This document shows, one piece after another, positions 33,421 through 42,170 of a stretch of 64,000 nt of DNA; within the stretch, counting starts at the first letter, position 1; each line of letters opens with the position of its first letter. The stretch is taken from contig NZ_BMVP01000021.1 in the NCBI RefSeq assembly GCF_014650775.1, forward strand, positions 1 to 64,000, in the 5' to 3' direction. The DNA comes from Streptomyces cirratus. Lineage in GTDB: Bacteria; Actinomycetota; Actinomycetes; Streptomycetales; Streptomycetaceae. A model generated the notes under the pieces. It was not told where the DNA came from and ran no database searches. It saw nothing but the letters and a program-made list of their open reading frames with translations. The translations under genes and the position numbers were made by a program.

Positions 33421-34242
33421 TTACGCCGCGTACAGATCGAAGGTCGAGCTGCGGCGCGGGCCCGCCGCCACGTCCAGGGCGGGGTCCACCCGCAGCATCG
33501 CCTGGTGCAGGCGCTGGAGCTGGTGCGAGGGCTCCACCCCGAGGTCGTCGATCAGCCGGGTGCGCAGCCTGCGGTAGACGTCCAGTGCGGTGGCCTGCCG
33601 GCCCGAGCGGTACAGGGCCACCATGGCCTGGGAGTGCAGGCCCTCGTGCTGTGGGTGACGGGCCATCAGTTCTGCGAGCTCGGCCAGCAGTTCGGTGTGC
33701 CGGCCCAGTCGCAGGTCCACGTCGATGCGCCGCTCGGTGGTCACCAGCCGGCTCTCCGCCAGCCGCAGCACCTCGATCTCCAGGACCGGTCCGACCCGTA
33801 CGTCGACCAGCGCCGGCCCCTCCCACAGTGCGAGCGCCTTGCGCAGCAGCCCGGCGGCGCGCTCGTCGTCCCCGGCTTCGAAGGCGCTCTGGCCGTCGGC
33901 CACGAGGCGCTCGTACTCGTGGACGTCGACGCTCTCCGGCGGGATCTGGAGCAGGTAGCCGCCGTGCCGGGTGGTCAGTACGTCCTTGGCGGAGCCGGGA
34001 CCCCCGGGGCCCATGGCCGTGCCGAGGCGCCGGCGCAGCTGGAGGATGTACGTCTGCAAGGTGGTGAGCGCGCTCTGCGGCGGTTCGGTGCCCCAGATCT
34101 CTTCCATCAGGGTGGGGATCGGCGCCACCCGCCCGGGGTGGAGCGCGAGGAGCGCCAGGATCTGGCGCGGCTTGCCCGCCGTAGGAACGATCGATCCCCC
34201 GTTGACTTCTGCGTTCAACGGTCCCAGAACCTGAATCTTCAC
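33421..34242 (-). CDS. SARP-family transcriptional activator
   Basis: 273 residues: OmpR-like winged helix (MKIQVLGPLNAEV start, MEEIWGTEPPQSALTTLQTYI) plus BTAD domain. Stops with TAA at the left edge. It differs clearly from the SARP pair at 34436 and 44324. Proper promoter region lies in 34243-34435. Likely activates one or more PKS operons in response to the GBL cascade (inference). Confidence 0.92.
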   Translation of the reverse strand: MKIQVLGPLNAEVNGGSIVPTAGKPRQILALLALHPGRVAPIPTLMEEIWGTEPPQSALTTLQTYILQLRRRLGTAMGPGGPGSAKDVLTTRHGGYLLQIPPESVDVHEYERLVADGQSAFEAGDDERAAGLLRKALALWEGPALVDVRVGPVLEIEVLRLAESRLVTTERRIDVDLRLGRHTELLAELAELMARHPQHEGLHSQAMVALYRSGRQATALDVYRRLRTRLIDDLGVEPSHQLQRLHQAMLRVDPALDVAAGPRRSSTFDLYAA

Positions 34243-34435
34243 GGTCTCCCGTCTCCCCTCCGGAATGGGTCGAGATGCTCACGGCTGTCAGCATTCGACG
34301 CGAGCACGGTAGCGGCGCGGTGTGCGATGTCCCCGAAATCTCCAGCCGCTGTCGAGCGGCGCTCCGAGAGCCGTGTGCCGGACCGTCAGCCCGCCGGGGC
34401 CGCAGGCCCGCCCGGGCCCGTCAGCCCGTCGGCCG

Positions 34436-35272
34436 TCAGCCCGCGGGGACCAGCCGCTTGCGCGCCGGACGCGCCGTCTCCTCCTGCGCGTCGGCGGCGT
34501 TCTCGGGGTCGGCCAGCAGGATCGAGCGCTGGAGTGCGCGCAGGGCGCCCGAGGGTTCGATGCCCAGCTCCTCGACGAGGTTGGTGCGCAGCCGCTGGTA
34601 GGCGGTGAGCGCCTCGCCGCGGCGCCCGGAGCGGTGCAGGGCCAGCATGAACTGGCCGTGGAGGTTCTCGTGGGTGCGGTAGCGGCTGGCCAGGACGGTC
34701 AGTTCGGCGAGCAGCTCGCGGTGCCGGCCGAGCCGCAGGTCCGCCTCGATGCGCCGGTCGAGGGCGCACAGCCGGGTCTCCTCAAGCCGCCAGGTCTCCA
34801 TGTCCAGCTGGACGCCGCCCGCGACGTCCGCGAACGCGGGGCCGGACCACAGGGCCAGCGCCTCGCGCAGCAGCCGCGCCGCGGTGCGGTGGTCCCCGGT
34901 GTCCATGGCGCGGTAGCCGAGGCCCGCGAGCCGGTCGAACTCGCGGACGTCGCTGGTGCCGCCGTCGCTGTTCAGCTGGTAGCCCCCGGGCAGGGTGACG
35001 AGGACGTCCTTGGCCGTGCGCGTGCCGTCGCCGCCCCGTTCCAGGGCGGTGGTGATCAGCGACCGCAGCTGGAGCACGTACGTCTGCAAGGTGGTACGGG
35101 CGCTGCGCGGCGGCTCCCCGCCCCACAGCTCCTCGATCAGCGCGGTCACCGGGACCACCCGGTCGGCGTGCAGCGCGAGCAGGGCGAGGACCTGCCGGGG
35201 CTTGGCGGCGGTCGGGGTGATGGAGATGCCGTTCTCCCGTACCACCAGTGCGCCCAGTACTTCGATGTCCAC
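34436..35272 (-). CDS. SARP-family activator, paralogue of the 44.3-kb SARP
   Basis: 278 residues, winged helix plus BTAD. It is near-identical over most of its length to the SARP at 44324-45178 (for example LGALxVRENGISITPTAxKPRQVLALLALHAD is shared), so one is a duplicate of the other. GTG start at 35272 with GGGGGAG upstream, the same start as the paralogue. ARE-like palindromes 60-105 bp upstream suggest direct control by a GBL receptor or pseudo-receptor. Confidence 0.92.
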   Translation of the reverse strand: MDIEVLGALVVRENGISITPTAAKPRQVLALLALHADRVVPVTALIEELWGGEPPRSARTTLQTYVLQLRSLITTALERGGDGTRTAKDVLVTLPGGYQLNSDGGTSDVREFDRLAGLGYRAMDTGDHRTAARLLREALALWSGPAFADVAGGVQLDMETWRLEETRLCALDRRIEADLRLGRHRELLAELTVLASRYRTHENLHGQFMLALHRSGRRGEALTAYQRLRTNLVEELGIEPSGALRALQRSILLADPENAADAQEETARPARKRLVPAG

Positions 35273-35636
35273 GACGTGCTCCCCCTGCTTGGGTCCTGGA
35301 TGCGTCCTTGAGTCCCGCTGGAATGAGGAAAAAACAGCATCGCCGGTTTGTCAATACCAGACCGTTCGTACTGTTTCGATCCGGACACTGTCCTGAATTC
35401 TTCCGTCCGGTCGCTGACCTGCGGGTTTACCCCTGCAAGGCGCTCTCGGAGCCGGCGCGGACCATGAAAAATCCCTTCGGGGCGAATCCCGAAGGGAGGG
35501 CGTAGCGGGCCTGAACCCGACCGTGCGGTCCGGTCGCAGGACCCGGCCGGCCGGAGCAGCGCACCGGGTCCGGACGGTCCTCACGAGGCCCGGGAGACCT
35601 GTGGGATCCGTGGGGCCCGCGGGACCCGTGCGGACT
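35273..35636. promoter_or_regulatory. Intergenic region with ARE-like sites and a terminator
   Basis: 364 bp without a gene. It holds two adjoining ARE-like sequences (half-site CGGTTTGT at 35344-35351; AGACCG...CTGTTTCG at 35359-35378) in front of the SARP gene and, further right, a rho-independent-type terminator at 35472-35497 for the TetR gene. Confidence 0.65.
35472..35497 (-). terminator. Rho-independent-type terminator after TetR gene
   Basis: Perfect 10-bp stem TCCCTTCGGG/CCCGAAGGGA with 6-nt loop; in the reading direction it is followed by TTTTT, the clearest classical terminator of the window. Confidence 0.85.
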
Positions 35637-36299
35637 TCAAGAGGCCCGGGCGGACCGGACGGGGGACGGCTCGGCCGACCCGCCCGCCAGCACGTCACCG
35701 AGCCGGTGACGGGCCACCAGCTGGGGCAGCATCAGGTTCCAGTACCGGGTGAGCGAGGAACGCGAGGACCACTCGCGCCGGTCTGCACCGAGCACTTCGA
35801 AGCCGACGATCGCCGCCACCACGGCCGCGGCCGCGTCCCGCGGCGAGACCGCATCGGCCAGCAGCCCTTCCGCCGCCGCCTCCCGGAACATGGCCTCGAC
35901 CCACCGCTGCCACTGCCGGCGCACTGCCCAGCCGCGCTCGCGGCCCACCGCCGACCGGGCGCCGTTGCCCGCGACCAGCCCGAACGCCGCGCTGACGACG
36001 GCGTCCCGGCCCAGCAGTGCCACCAGGTCGTGGGTCGAGTCGACCAGCGACTGGAGGGAATTGGCCCCGGCGATCCGGGAGACGGTGATCATCCGCAGGG
36101 ACTCCGCCGCCCGTTCGACCACCGCGTCGCCCAGGGCGGCCTTGCTCCCGAAGTGGAAGTGCAGGCCGCCCGTGCTGACCCCGGCCCGCTTGCTGATGGT
36201 GGCGATGGAGGCGGTTTCGTACCCCTCCTCGGCGAACACCTCCGCTGCCGCGCGGACCAGACTTTCGCGCGTACGGGCCGCGCGCTCCTGCTTCACCAT
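35637..36299 (-). CDS. ArpA-family TetR pseudo-GBL receptor
   Basis: 220 residues: KQERAARTRESLVRAAAEVFAEEGY helix-turn-helix and GGLHFHFGSKAAL. The ligand Trp is replaced (AAIVGFEVLG). The N-terminal 60 residues are nearly identical to the TetR at 45401-45988, so these form a duplicated pair alongside the SARP duplicates. A perfect ARE overlaps its leader (36309-36330). Confidence 0.9.
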   Translation of the reverse strand: MVKQERAARTRESLVRAAAEVFAEEGYETASIATISKRAGVSTGGLHFHFGSKAALGDAVVERAAESLRMITVSRIAGANSLQSLVDSTHDLVALLGRDAVVSAAFGLVAGNGARSAVGRERGWAVRRQWQRWVEAMFREAAAEGLLADAVSPRDAAAAVVAAIVGFEVLGADRREWSSRSSLTRYWNLMLPQLVARHRLGDVLAGGSAEPSPVRSARAS

Positions 36300-36308
36300 G
36301 ACATCTCC

Positions 36309-36330
36309 ACAAACCGTACCAGCGGTTTGC
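36309..36330. promoter_or_regulatory. ARE-type operator upstream of TetR gene
   Basis: ACAAACCG-TACCAG-CGGTTTGC, a near-perfect inverted repeat 10 bp upstream of the ATG at 36299; binding there would block transcription of this pseudo-receptor. Confidence 0.75.
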
Positions 36331-36399
36331 CCCAGGGAACGTGTGGATCATGATGGTCGGCCGGGCCGGACGAGCCGGCCCGGAGTCCCGCTCGACCGC

Positions 36400-37101
36400 T
36401 CAGGAAGCCAGCGACTCCCTGACCGGGGCCTGGTCCGCCTCCTCCTCTTCCCCGAGGGCCAGTTCCAATGCCCGGATCTCCGCCACGACCCGGTCCCCGC
36501 GGTCGGCCGCCATGTCCAGGCGGGCGAGCACGGCGGGCGTCGCGATGCTGGGGTAGAGGTGCTGGTAGAACGAGGCCACCCGGTATTCGAGGTCCGCCCG
36601 GCCCGTCAGCGTCTGGGAGTAGAGCTGCACGCCGGCCCATCCCGCGGAGATGATCCAGGCGGCCTCGGCGGGTTCCACGTGGGGGAGCAGTTCGCCCTGC
36701 GCCTTCGCCTGCGCCAGCCGCTGCTCGGTGACCTCGATCCAGGCGGGTACCGAACCGCCGCCGAAGATCTCCCGCATGTCGGGCCCCAGGGACAGCCGCG
36801 CGCCGGCGCTGAGCATGGGGTGGCGCCGCATGCGGTGGCCGAGCACCATACCGACGTCGAAGAGTTCCTGGAGCTTGCTCTCGCGCGGGGGGACACCGCC
36901 TTCGGCCATCTGCTCGTCGAGGACGCCCTGGGCCAGTTCCTGCTTCGAGGAGAAGTGGAAGTACAGGGCGCCCTTGGTGACGCCCGCCCGGGCGAGGATG
37001 TCCGCGATCGTCGCCGCCTCGTAGCCCCGCTCGTCGAAGACGGCAGCGGCCGCCTCCAAGATTGCGCGCCGCGTGCGGACCGCACGCTCTTGCCGTGCCA
37101 C
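36400..37101 (-). CDS. Gamma-butyrolactone receptor (ArpA/FarA/SagR-like TetR)
   Basis: 233 residues. Helix-turn-helix ARQERAVRTRRAILEAAAAVFDERGYEAAT (ends given) and GALYFHFSSKQELA. It keeps the Trp of true receptors (IISAGWAGVQLYSQ), unlike the other ArpA-type proteins here, and is encoded next to the AfsA-type synthase gene, the usual receptor-synthase pair. GTG at 37101 chosen: GGAGG lies 4-5 bp upstream; ORF could extend to 37167 but without a ribosome-binding site. It should repress AREs across 31-46 kb until GBL accumulates. Confidence 0.92.
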   Translation of the reverse strand: MARQERAVRTRRAILEAAAAVFDERGYEAATIADILARAGVTKGALYFHFSSKQELAQGVLDEQMAEGGVPPRESKLQELFDVGMVLGHRMRRHPMLSAGARLSLGPDMREIFGGGSVPAWIEVTEQRLAQAKAQGELLPHVEPAEAAWIISAGWAGVQLYSQTLTGRADLEYRVASFYQHLYPSIATPAVLARLDMAADRGDRVVAEIRALELALGEEEEADQAPVRESLAS

Positions 37102-37707
37102 GATGCCTCCGGTGATGTGTGGGAAACCGACCAAGGGGCCCTCTATGGAGATGCCCCGCCCCCCCACTTTAAAAAGAACCAGAAGGTCCGTATTTTATCA
37201 ACCCCCGTCAGGTAACAACCTGGAGTTCGAGGCACTTTCATCGACGCGCCTCCTCCCGTCGCCTCGCTTCACACGCGAACCGGCGACCCTCTCACGGCGG
37301 GAACCCCTTCCCCGACCGTTGAAGAAAATACTAAACCGCTTGATCGGTTTGTTAGTGGCCCGCCAGTCGCGGCCGCGCCTTCCCCGTCACGCCCGGTGCA
37401 GGCACTCTCCGCAGGCGGCAGGGGGTACGGACTTTTCAGGCGGGCCCACCTCGCCAGGCGACCCAGGGAGCGGAATACCGCCTCCCACTTGGGACGGGAC
37501 CTCCGTGTCCCACGCAGTGCGATCAGTTCGTAACGTGCCTGGTAGGGGTCGGGTTGGGGTGCTTCCACGCCTCGGCGGCCGCACCCCCGCGACCCGGGTC
37601 ATGTAACAACTGGGCGTCCGAACCACCTTGCAAACAAAACCGGAGAGTACGTATCTTGCGGGGACCAGGAGCACCCCAACCGTCGTTACGACTCTGTGGA
37701 GAGGTCA
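37102..37707. promoter_or_regulatory. Intergenic regulatory region between receptor and afsA-type gene
   Basis: About 600 bp without a supported gene. ARE at 37326-37356: AAACCG-CTTGAT-CGGTTT inside an AT-rich stretch. Two further related AT-rich stretches sit nearer each gene: GGTCCGTATTTTATCAAC (about 37185) and AACCGGAGAGTACGTATC (about 37637), the latter close to the afsA-type start and likely part of its promoter. Confidence 0.65.
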
Positions 37708-38796
37708 ATGACCCTGCTGACGTTCCAGACCGACGCCCAGGTGCAGCCCCTGTCTGGATCAGGAGCACAGTGGGCGCGATGCAACGACCTTCCAGAGCTC
37801 ACGAGCACGGTACCGAGGGAATACGTCCACCGGAGCTCCGTCGCGGAGGTGTTCCTGACCGGTTACCGGCGTATAGGGGACGACCTCTTCCTGCTCAACG
37901 GCCAGTGGCCCCGCGCCCACACCTTCTTCACCACCGCCGACGGCACCAGCCACGACCCCGTCCAGGCCGGCGAGACCATCCGTCAGGCCGGGCTCCTGCT
38001 GTGCCACGCCGAGTACGGCGTACCGCTGGGGCACAACGCCCTGCTGTGGAACCTCGGCTTCAAGGCGGATCCCGAGCAGCTGTTCATAGGAACCCGCCCC
38101 ACCGACCTGGAACTCATCGCCTCGTGCCGCGACTTCGCCTGGAAGGGCAACCGGTTCTCCGGTTTCCTCGAGGTGAGCATCCGCCGCGACGGCCGGGTGG
38201 CGGCCACCGGCACCGCGTTCTTCAGCTTCGTCCCGCCCGCCGTCTACAGACGGCTGCGCGGTGAGTGCACCAGCAGCGCCACCGCTCCGGTGGTCCGGGC
38301 GACGCCGGTCCCGGCGGTCCAGGCCGGCCGGCTCCTGCCGATCGACGTCGTACTCGCCCCCTCCGGGGAGCCGGACCGCTGGCTGCTCAGCCCGCACCTG
38401 AGCCACCCGATCCTCTTCGAGCACGCCAACGACCACCACCCCGCGATGGTCCTGGTCGAGGCGGCCCGGCAGGCCGCGTACAGCACCCTCGCGGCCGACG
38501 CGTTCACCGTCACGGGGATCGAGTCGTCCTTCCTCAACTACGCCGAACTCGACGCCCCCTGCTGGATCGAAGCCGAGGTGGCCCCTTCATCGGACCCCTC
38601 CGTCCGCACCGTGCAGGTGGTCGGCCGTCAGGGCGACGTGAAGGTCTTCGAGGCGCTGGTCACCGGTACGGTGTCCGCCGCCGCAGCCGGGCCCGAGACC
38701 CTGCCCCCGGCGCCCGCGGCCGCCTTCGCCACCGGTGTCACCGTGGCGCCCGCCCCCGTGGCCACCGCCGCCGTCCCGGTGCTCGCCGCCCTCTGA
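37708..38796 (+). CDS. AfsA-family gamma-butyrolactone synthase
   Basis: 362 residues; condenses a beta-ketoacyl-ACP with dihydroxyacetone phosphate, the first step of GBL synthesis. Two AfsA hotdog repeats are visible: VPREYVHRSSVAEVFLTGYRR... and SHPILFEHANDHHPAMVLVEAARQ. A 40-residue Ala/Pro-rich tail (PAPAAAFATGVTVAPAPVATAA) follows the usual end and overlaps the convergent gene by 169 bp. ATG at 37708 has GGAGAGG upstream. Divergent from the receptor gene. Confidence 0.93.
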   Translation: MTLLTFQTDAQVQPLSGSGAQWARCNDLPELTSTVPREYVHRSSVAEVFLTGYRRIGDDLFLLNGQWPRAHTFFTTADGTSHDPVQAGETIRQAGLLLCHAEYGVPLGHNALLWNLGFKADPEQLFIGTRPTDLELIASCRDFAWKGNRFSGFLEVSIRRDGRVAATGTAFFSFVPPAVYRRLRGECTSSATAPVVRATPVPAVQAGRLLPIDVVLAPSGEPDRWLLSPHLSHPILFEHANDHHPAMVLVEAARQAAYSTLAADAFTVTGIESSFLNYAELDAPCWIEAEVAPSSDPSVRTVQVVGRQGDVKVFEALVTGTVSAAAAGPETLPPAPAAAFATGVTVAPAPVATAAVPVLAAL

Positions 38797-39737
38797 TCCC
38801 GGTACCAGGATGCGTACCGCTCGAACGCCTCCCCCAGTCGCGGGCCGGGTCCGGCCCCCACCAGCTTCCACAGCCGCCCGCTGTCGTACCAGTGGTCGAC
38901 CGTGAGCAGGGACAGCCTGCGACGTACGACGGGATCGTCCGCACCGCCCAGCAGCTCCAGCGCCTCGCCCAAGGTGACCTCGCCCTCCGGTAGCGGCAGG
39001 TCCAGCGCCCGGGCCACGGCGGTGATCAGCTCACGGCAGGTCACCGGCTCCGGGTGGGAGGCGTGCAGGACCTGTCCGGCGGGCAGTTCCGGCAGCCCGG
39101 CCAGGTCCGCCACCGCCCCCGCCAGCGCGTCCGCCGAGATCATCGAGATCCGGGCGCGGCCGCCGTCCACCCAGTGCGGGAGGCGCCCCATGAGGTCCGC
39201 CACCGCGGGGATCACCCAGGTGTCTCCGCGGCCGTAGACCAGGTGCGGCCGCAGTACGGTGCCCCCTGCCGCGAGCACCAGCCGCTCCCCGGCCAGCCGC
39301 GTGACGCTGGTCGGGGAGGACGGCTCCTCGGCCGGCACCCCTTCGGCCGCGCCCCGGTGCGGTTCGTCCCGGTACACGGCGGCGGTGCCGAGGTGCACGA
39401 AGCGACGTACGCCCGCGCGCGCGGCCTCGGCCAGCAGGGCGCGGGTGCCTTCGGTGTTGACCGCCCGGCACTGTTCCTGCGTGCCGCCGATGCGGGCCGC
39501 GAGGTGGACGACGGTGGTGACGCCGTCGCAGATCCCGCGCAGCGAGGCCGGGTCGGTGAGATCGCCGGTCACCGTCTCGACGGCCGGTGCGCCGCCGTCG
39601 CCGTCGCCGGGGGTGGGGCGGTGGTGGGTCAACAGCCGCAGCACGGGGGCGTCCGGGCCGGTGGTGCGCAGCCGCTGTGTCACGTGGGAGCCGACGAAGC
39701 CGGTGCCGCCCGTCACGAGGATCCGTTCGGGTATCAA
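38628..39737 (-). CDS. NAD-dependent epimerase/dehydratase-like protein with altered active site
   Basis: About 369 residues with an N-terminal ILVTGGTGFVGSH Rossmann motif and extended-SDR features (VHLAARIGGT, VNTEGTRALLAEA, LRPHLVYGRGD). The catalytic YxxxK position reads TSVTRLAGE, so Tyr and Lys are replaced by Thr and Arg. TTG at 39737 is preferred (GAAAGG 6 bp upstream); a longer start up to 39830 is possible. Its last 56 codons are Ala/Val-rich and antisense to the end of the afsA-type gene. It may act in GBL maturation, as reductases next to afsA often do (inference). Confidence 0.8.
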   Translation of the reverse strand: MIPERILVTGGTGFVGSHVTQRLRTTGPDAPVLRLLTHHRPTPGDGDGGAPAVETVTGDLTDPASLRGICDGVTTVVHLAARIGGTQEQCRAVNTEGTRALLAEAARAGVRRFVHLGTAAVYRDEPHRGAAEGVPAEEPSSPTSVTRLAGERLVLAAGGTVLRPHLVYGRGDTWVIPAVADLMGRLPHWVDGGRARISMISADALAGAVADLAGLPELPAGQVLHASHPEPVTCRELITAVARALDLPLPEGEVTLGEALELLGGADDPVVRRRLSLLTVDHWYDSGRLWKLVGAGPGPRLGEAFERYASWYRDQRAASTGTAAVATGAGATVTPVAKAAAGAGGRVSGPAAAADTVPVTSASKTFTSP

Positions 39738-39857
39738 CGACAGCCTTTCGCCGGGGAACTGGGGGTGGATGACCGGGGGACCGGGATGTGCCCTGGTCCT
39801 GTCATACCCCATCCCGCGCATGCCGATCACCTGGCGGTAAGAAAGTAGGCTGAGAAT

Positions 39858-40334
39858 ATGACCAGCTCAAGTCCCCGCCTGACGCCGGTGACCACCGATA
39901 ACTTCGACGCGGTGTGTGCGGTGCGGCTCCACGCGTATCAGGAGGACTTCGTCTCTCCTGTCCTGAAATCGCTCGCCGAGGCGTACGTCTACGGGCCGCT
40001 CGCCTGGCCCCGCGCCATCGTCGACGGGGACGAAGTGGTGGGGTTCGTCATGGCGTTCCTGGACTTCCCCTGGGACGGCAACCCCGCCGACCGGCGCTCG
40101 GGCCTGTGGCGCCTGAACATCTCAGCCGACCACCAGGGCAAGGGCTACGGCCGCTTCGCGGTCGGTGCCGTCGCCGAGGAGGTCCGCCGCGCGGGCGGCT
40201 CGCGCCTCTACGTCACCTGGCACGCCGGCGAACGCGGCCCCGAGCCCTTCTACCTCGGCCTCGGCTTCCGCACCACGGGCGAACTCAGCGGCACCCAACG
40301 CGTCGGCGTCCTCGACCTCCCGCCGTCCGCCTAG
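39858..40334 (+). CDS. GNAT-family N-acetyltransferase
   Basis: 158 residues. Acetyl-CoA-binding motif A is clear (LWRLNISADHQGKGYGRFAVGAVAEEVRRAG), followed by LYVTWHAGERGPEPFYLGLGFR. Similar to spermidine/amine-type acetyltransferases. Virtually no Shine-Dalgarno; the upstream TAGGCT-GAGAAT-ATG suggests a very short leader. Divergent from the epimerase-like gene. Confidence 0.88.
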   Translation: MTSSSPRLTPVTTDNFDAVCAVRLHAYQEDFVSPVLKSLAEAYVYGPLAWPRAIVDGDEVVGFVMAFLDFPWDGNPADRRSGLWRLNISADHQGKGYGRFAVGAVAEEVRRAGGSRLYVTWHAGERGPEPFYLGLGFRTTGELSGTQRVGVLDLPPSA

Positions 40335-41059
40335 CCGCCGCCCCCGCCGGCCGTGCCCCGGCCCGCAGGAGACCACGCAGACCAGTTCCAGGGTGCGCAA
40401 GGCTGCGGACGATGCACAGGGCCCGGGCGGCCCCGCCGAGCACCGTGACGGCGGCTGTTCGCACCCGTTCTGCGACCCCGAAGTGGTCGGCGGCGCCTCC
40501 ACCGACACGCGGGCCGGCGCTGGCCGCGGCATGGCCCAGGCAGGCGGCCGACCCCGTCGCGGACCGGATGAACACCGGGTCGGGGAGGAGCGCGCGACCG
40601 AAGGACGCGACCTGCTCGGCATGAACGGCCCGACGCTGAGCGAGCACGACCGGCCGGCGCGTTGACGCCCCGGGCGAGCACGGCGGTCAGCCACGCCGGC
40701 CCGAGCACGGCGCCGGAGGCGAAGGCCAGGACGGTGACGGCGGAGGCCGGTAAGCCGGCTGCCACCGCCACCGGTACGACCCGTGCGGCCACGCGCCCGC
40801 CCACGCCGGCCACGGCCGGCGAAGACGCGGCCCAGAACGACGAACCCGGCGCAGAGCGCGAGGCAGCCACCATGCCGGCGGCCTTGTGCCCGGCTCCGGA
40901 GCCGGCATCGAACACCGCCGCGGCGAGGAACGAGACGCCGGACACCCCGACCGGCGCCCGCCGCAGGCCCGCCGCAGGCCCACCGCACCGGCCAGGACGA
41001 ACGCCCCCCTCAGCGGGGAGCCGGTGACCTGGATCCAGCGGAGGTCGCCCTCCCGGGAC
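40335..41059. other. No convincing gene; possible degraded gene
   Basis: 725 bp. Reading frames on both strands are GC shadows. On the reverse strand, short hydrophobic stretches in different frames (ITGSPLRGAFVLAGAVGL about 41030-40975; VTVLAFASGAVLGPAWLTAVL about 40735-40675) could be remains of a membrane transporter broken by frameshifts. I cannot assign it. Confidence 0.35.
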
Positions 41060-41476
41060 TCATCGGTCCTCGCGCACTTCGGTGTTCTGGCAGGCGGTCA
41101 GCAGCCAACGCCCGTCGCCCTGCCGGGTCACCACGTACAGCGGCGCCCCTTCGCCGGCGGCGGCGCCCTCCTCCGCCGGCGCGTACACCTGACGGACCTT
41201 CACCGCGGCCACGTCCGGCCGCAGGAACACGGTGTGCGTCACCTCGTACGTCACCCGGCCGTCCCAGCTCGCCGCCGGCAGCACGGCTCGCGTGAACGCG
41301 GCGATCTCCTCGAAGCCGATCAGCACCCTGCCGTGGGCGGTGGTCCATATCGCGTCGGGGTGGAAGAGCGCGAGGAACCCCTCGGCGTCCTTCGCGCGCT
41401 GGGTGCGTTCGACGGTGGCGACCACCTCCGCGATGGCCTTGACCACGGCGTTCTGCTCTTCGCTGTTGATGTCCAT
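41060..41476 (-). CDS. SnoaL-like / SgcJ-family NTF2-fold protein
   Basis: 138 residues: helix AEVVATVERTQRAKDAEGFLALFHPDAIWTTAHGRVLIGFEEI and the strand pattern of the SgcJ/EcaC family, ending LYVVTRQGDGRWLLTACQNTEV. Such proteins are small oxygenase-like or isomerase-like enzymes of unknown substrate. ATG at 41476 with AAGGTG upstream; TTG at 41485 is an alternative. Divergent from the flavoprotein gene (60 bp). Confidence 0.82.
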   Translation of the reverse strand: MDINSEEQNAVVKAIAEVVATVERTQRAKDAEGFLALFHPDAIWTTAHGRVLIGFEEIAAFTRAVLPAASWDGRVTYEVTHTVFLRPDVAAVKVRQVYAPAEEGAAAGEGAPLYVVTRQGDGRWLLTACQNTEVREDR

Positions 41477-41536
41477 GGAGAACACCTTGGACCCTCAAGC
41501 ATGGTTGAGGTCAAGAAATATGATCACATGATCGGT

Positions 41537-42082
41537 ATGACGAGGACTCTGTACCTGCTCTGCTCAGCCGCCCCACCCGTCTTCGACGTGGCGCATGTCG
41601 TCGAGGACGCCCAGTCGCGCGGCTGGGACGTCTGCCTCGGCCTCACCCCGACCGCCGCGCACTGGGTGGCCGGAAGCCTCGACGGACTGGCCGCGCTCAC
41701 CGGCAATCCCGTGCGGTGGCAGTACCCGCTGCCCGGCGAGCCCGACCCGTGGCCGCCCGCCGACGCCTTGCTGTTCGCCCCCGCCACCTTCAACTCGCTC
41801 AACGCCTGGGCCCTCGGGCTCACCGACCGGTTCGTCGCCGGGCTCGCCGCCGAAGCCATCGGCCGGGGCACCCCGACGGTGGCCGTACCCTGCCTGAGCC
41901 CCGCCCTTGCGGCGCACCCCCGCTTCGAGCTGTCCCTGAGCGTGCTACGGGGCGCTGGCGTCGAGCTCCTTTACGGCGAGACCGCCCCCACCGCGCCCGC
42001 CGAAGGCACCCCCGCCCCCGCCTTCCCCTGGGGCCCGGCCCTCGACGCGGTGGACCGGGCCACGACCGGCCCGACCCCGTAG
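41537..42082 (+). CDS. Flavoprotein domain protein (HFCD/PPC-decarboxylase-like)
   Basis: 181 residues with TLYLLCSAAPPVFDVAHVVEDAQSRGWDVCLGLTPTAA and the family PATFNSLNAWALGLTD motif that binds FMN and substrate. Usually oxidative decarboxylases or reductases; the conserved decarboxylase His is not obvious, so the reaction is open. ATG at 41537 is used; ATG at 41528 adds three residues. Confidence 0.78.
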   Translation: MTRTLYLLCSAAPPVFDVAHVVEDAQSRGWDVCLGLTPTAAHWVAGSLDGLAALTGNPVRWQYPLPGEPDPWPPADALLFAPATFNSLNAWALGLTDRFVAGLAAEAIGRGTPTVAVPCLSPALAAHPRFELSLSVLRGAGVELLYGETAPTAPAEGTPAPAFPWGPALDAVDRATTGPTP

Positions 42083-42170
42083 CCGGGCACCGGGCCACTC
42101 CCCCGTTGCCTCCCGTCGCTCACTTCGCGCAACAGGTCCGCCGCGACCGCGCGCAGGTCTCCTCCCGTGA

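Noticed and set aside
40122..40988. 288- and 204-codon reverse frames after the GNAT gene
   Set aside because: Arg/Gly-rich, overlap GNAT antisense, no start signals; at most hint at a decayed membrane protein.
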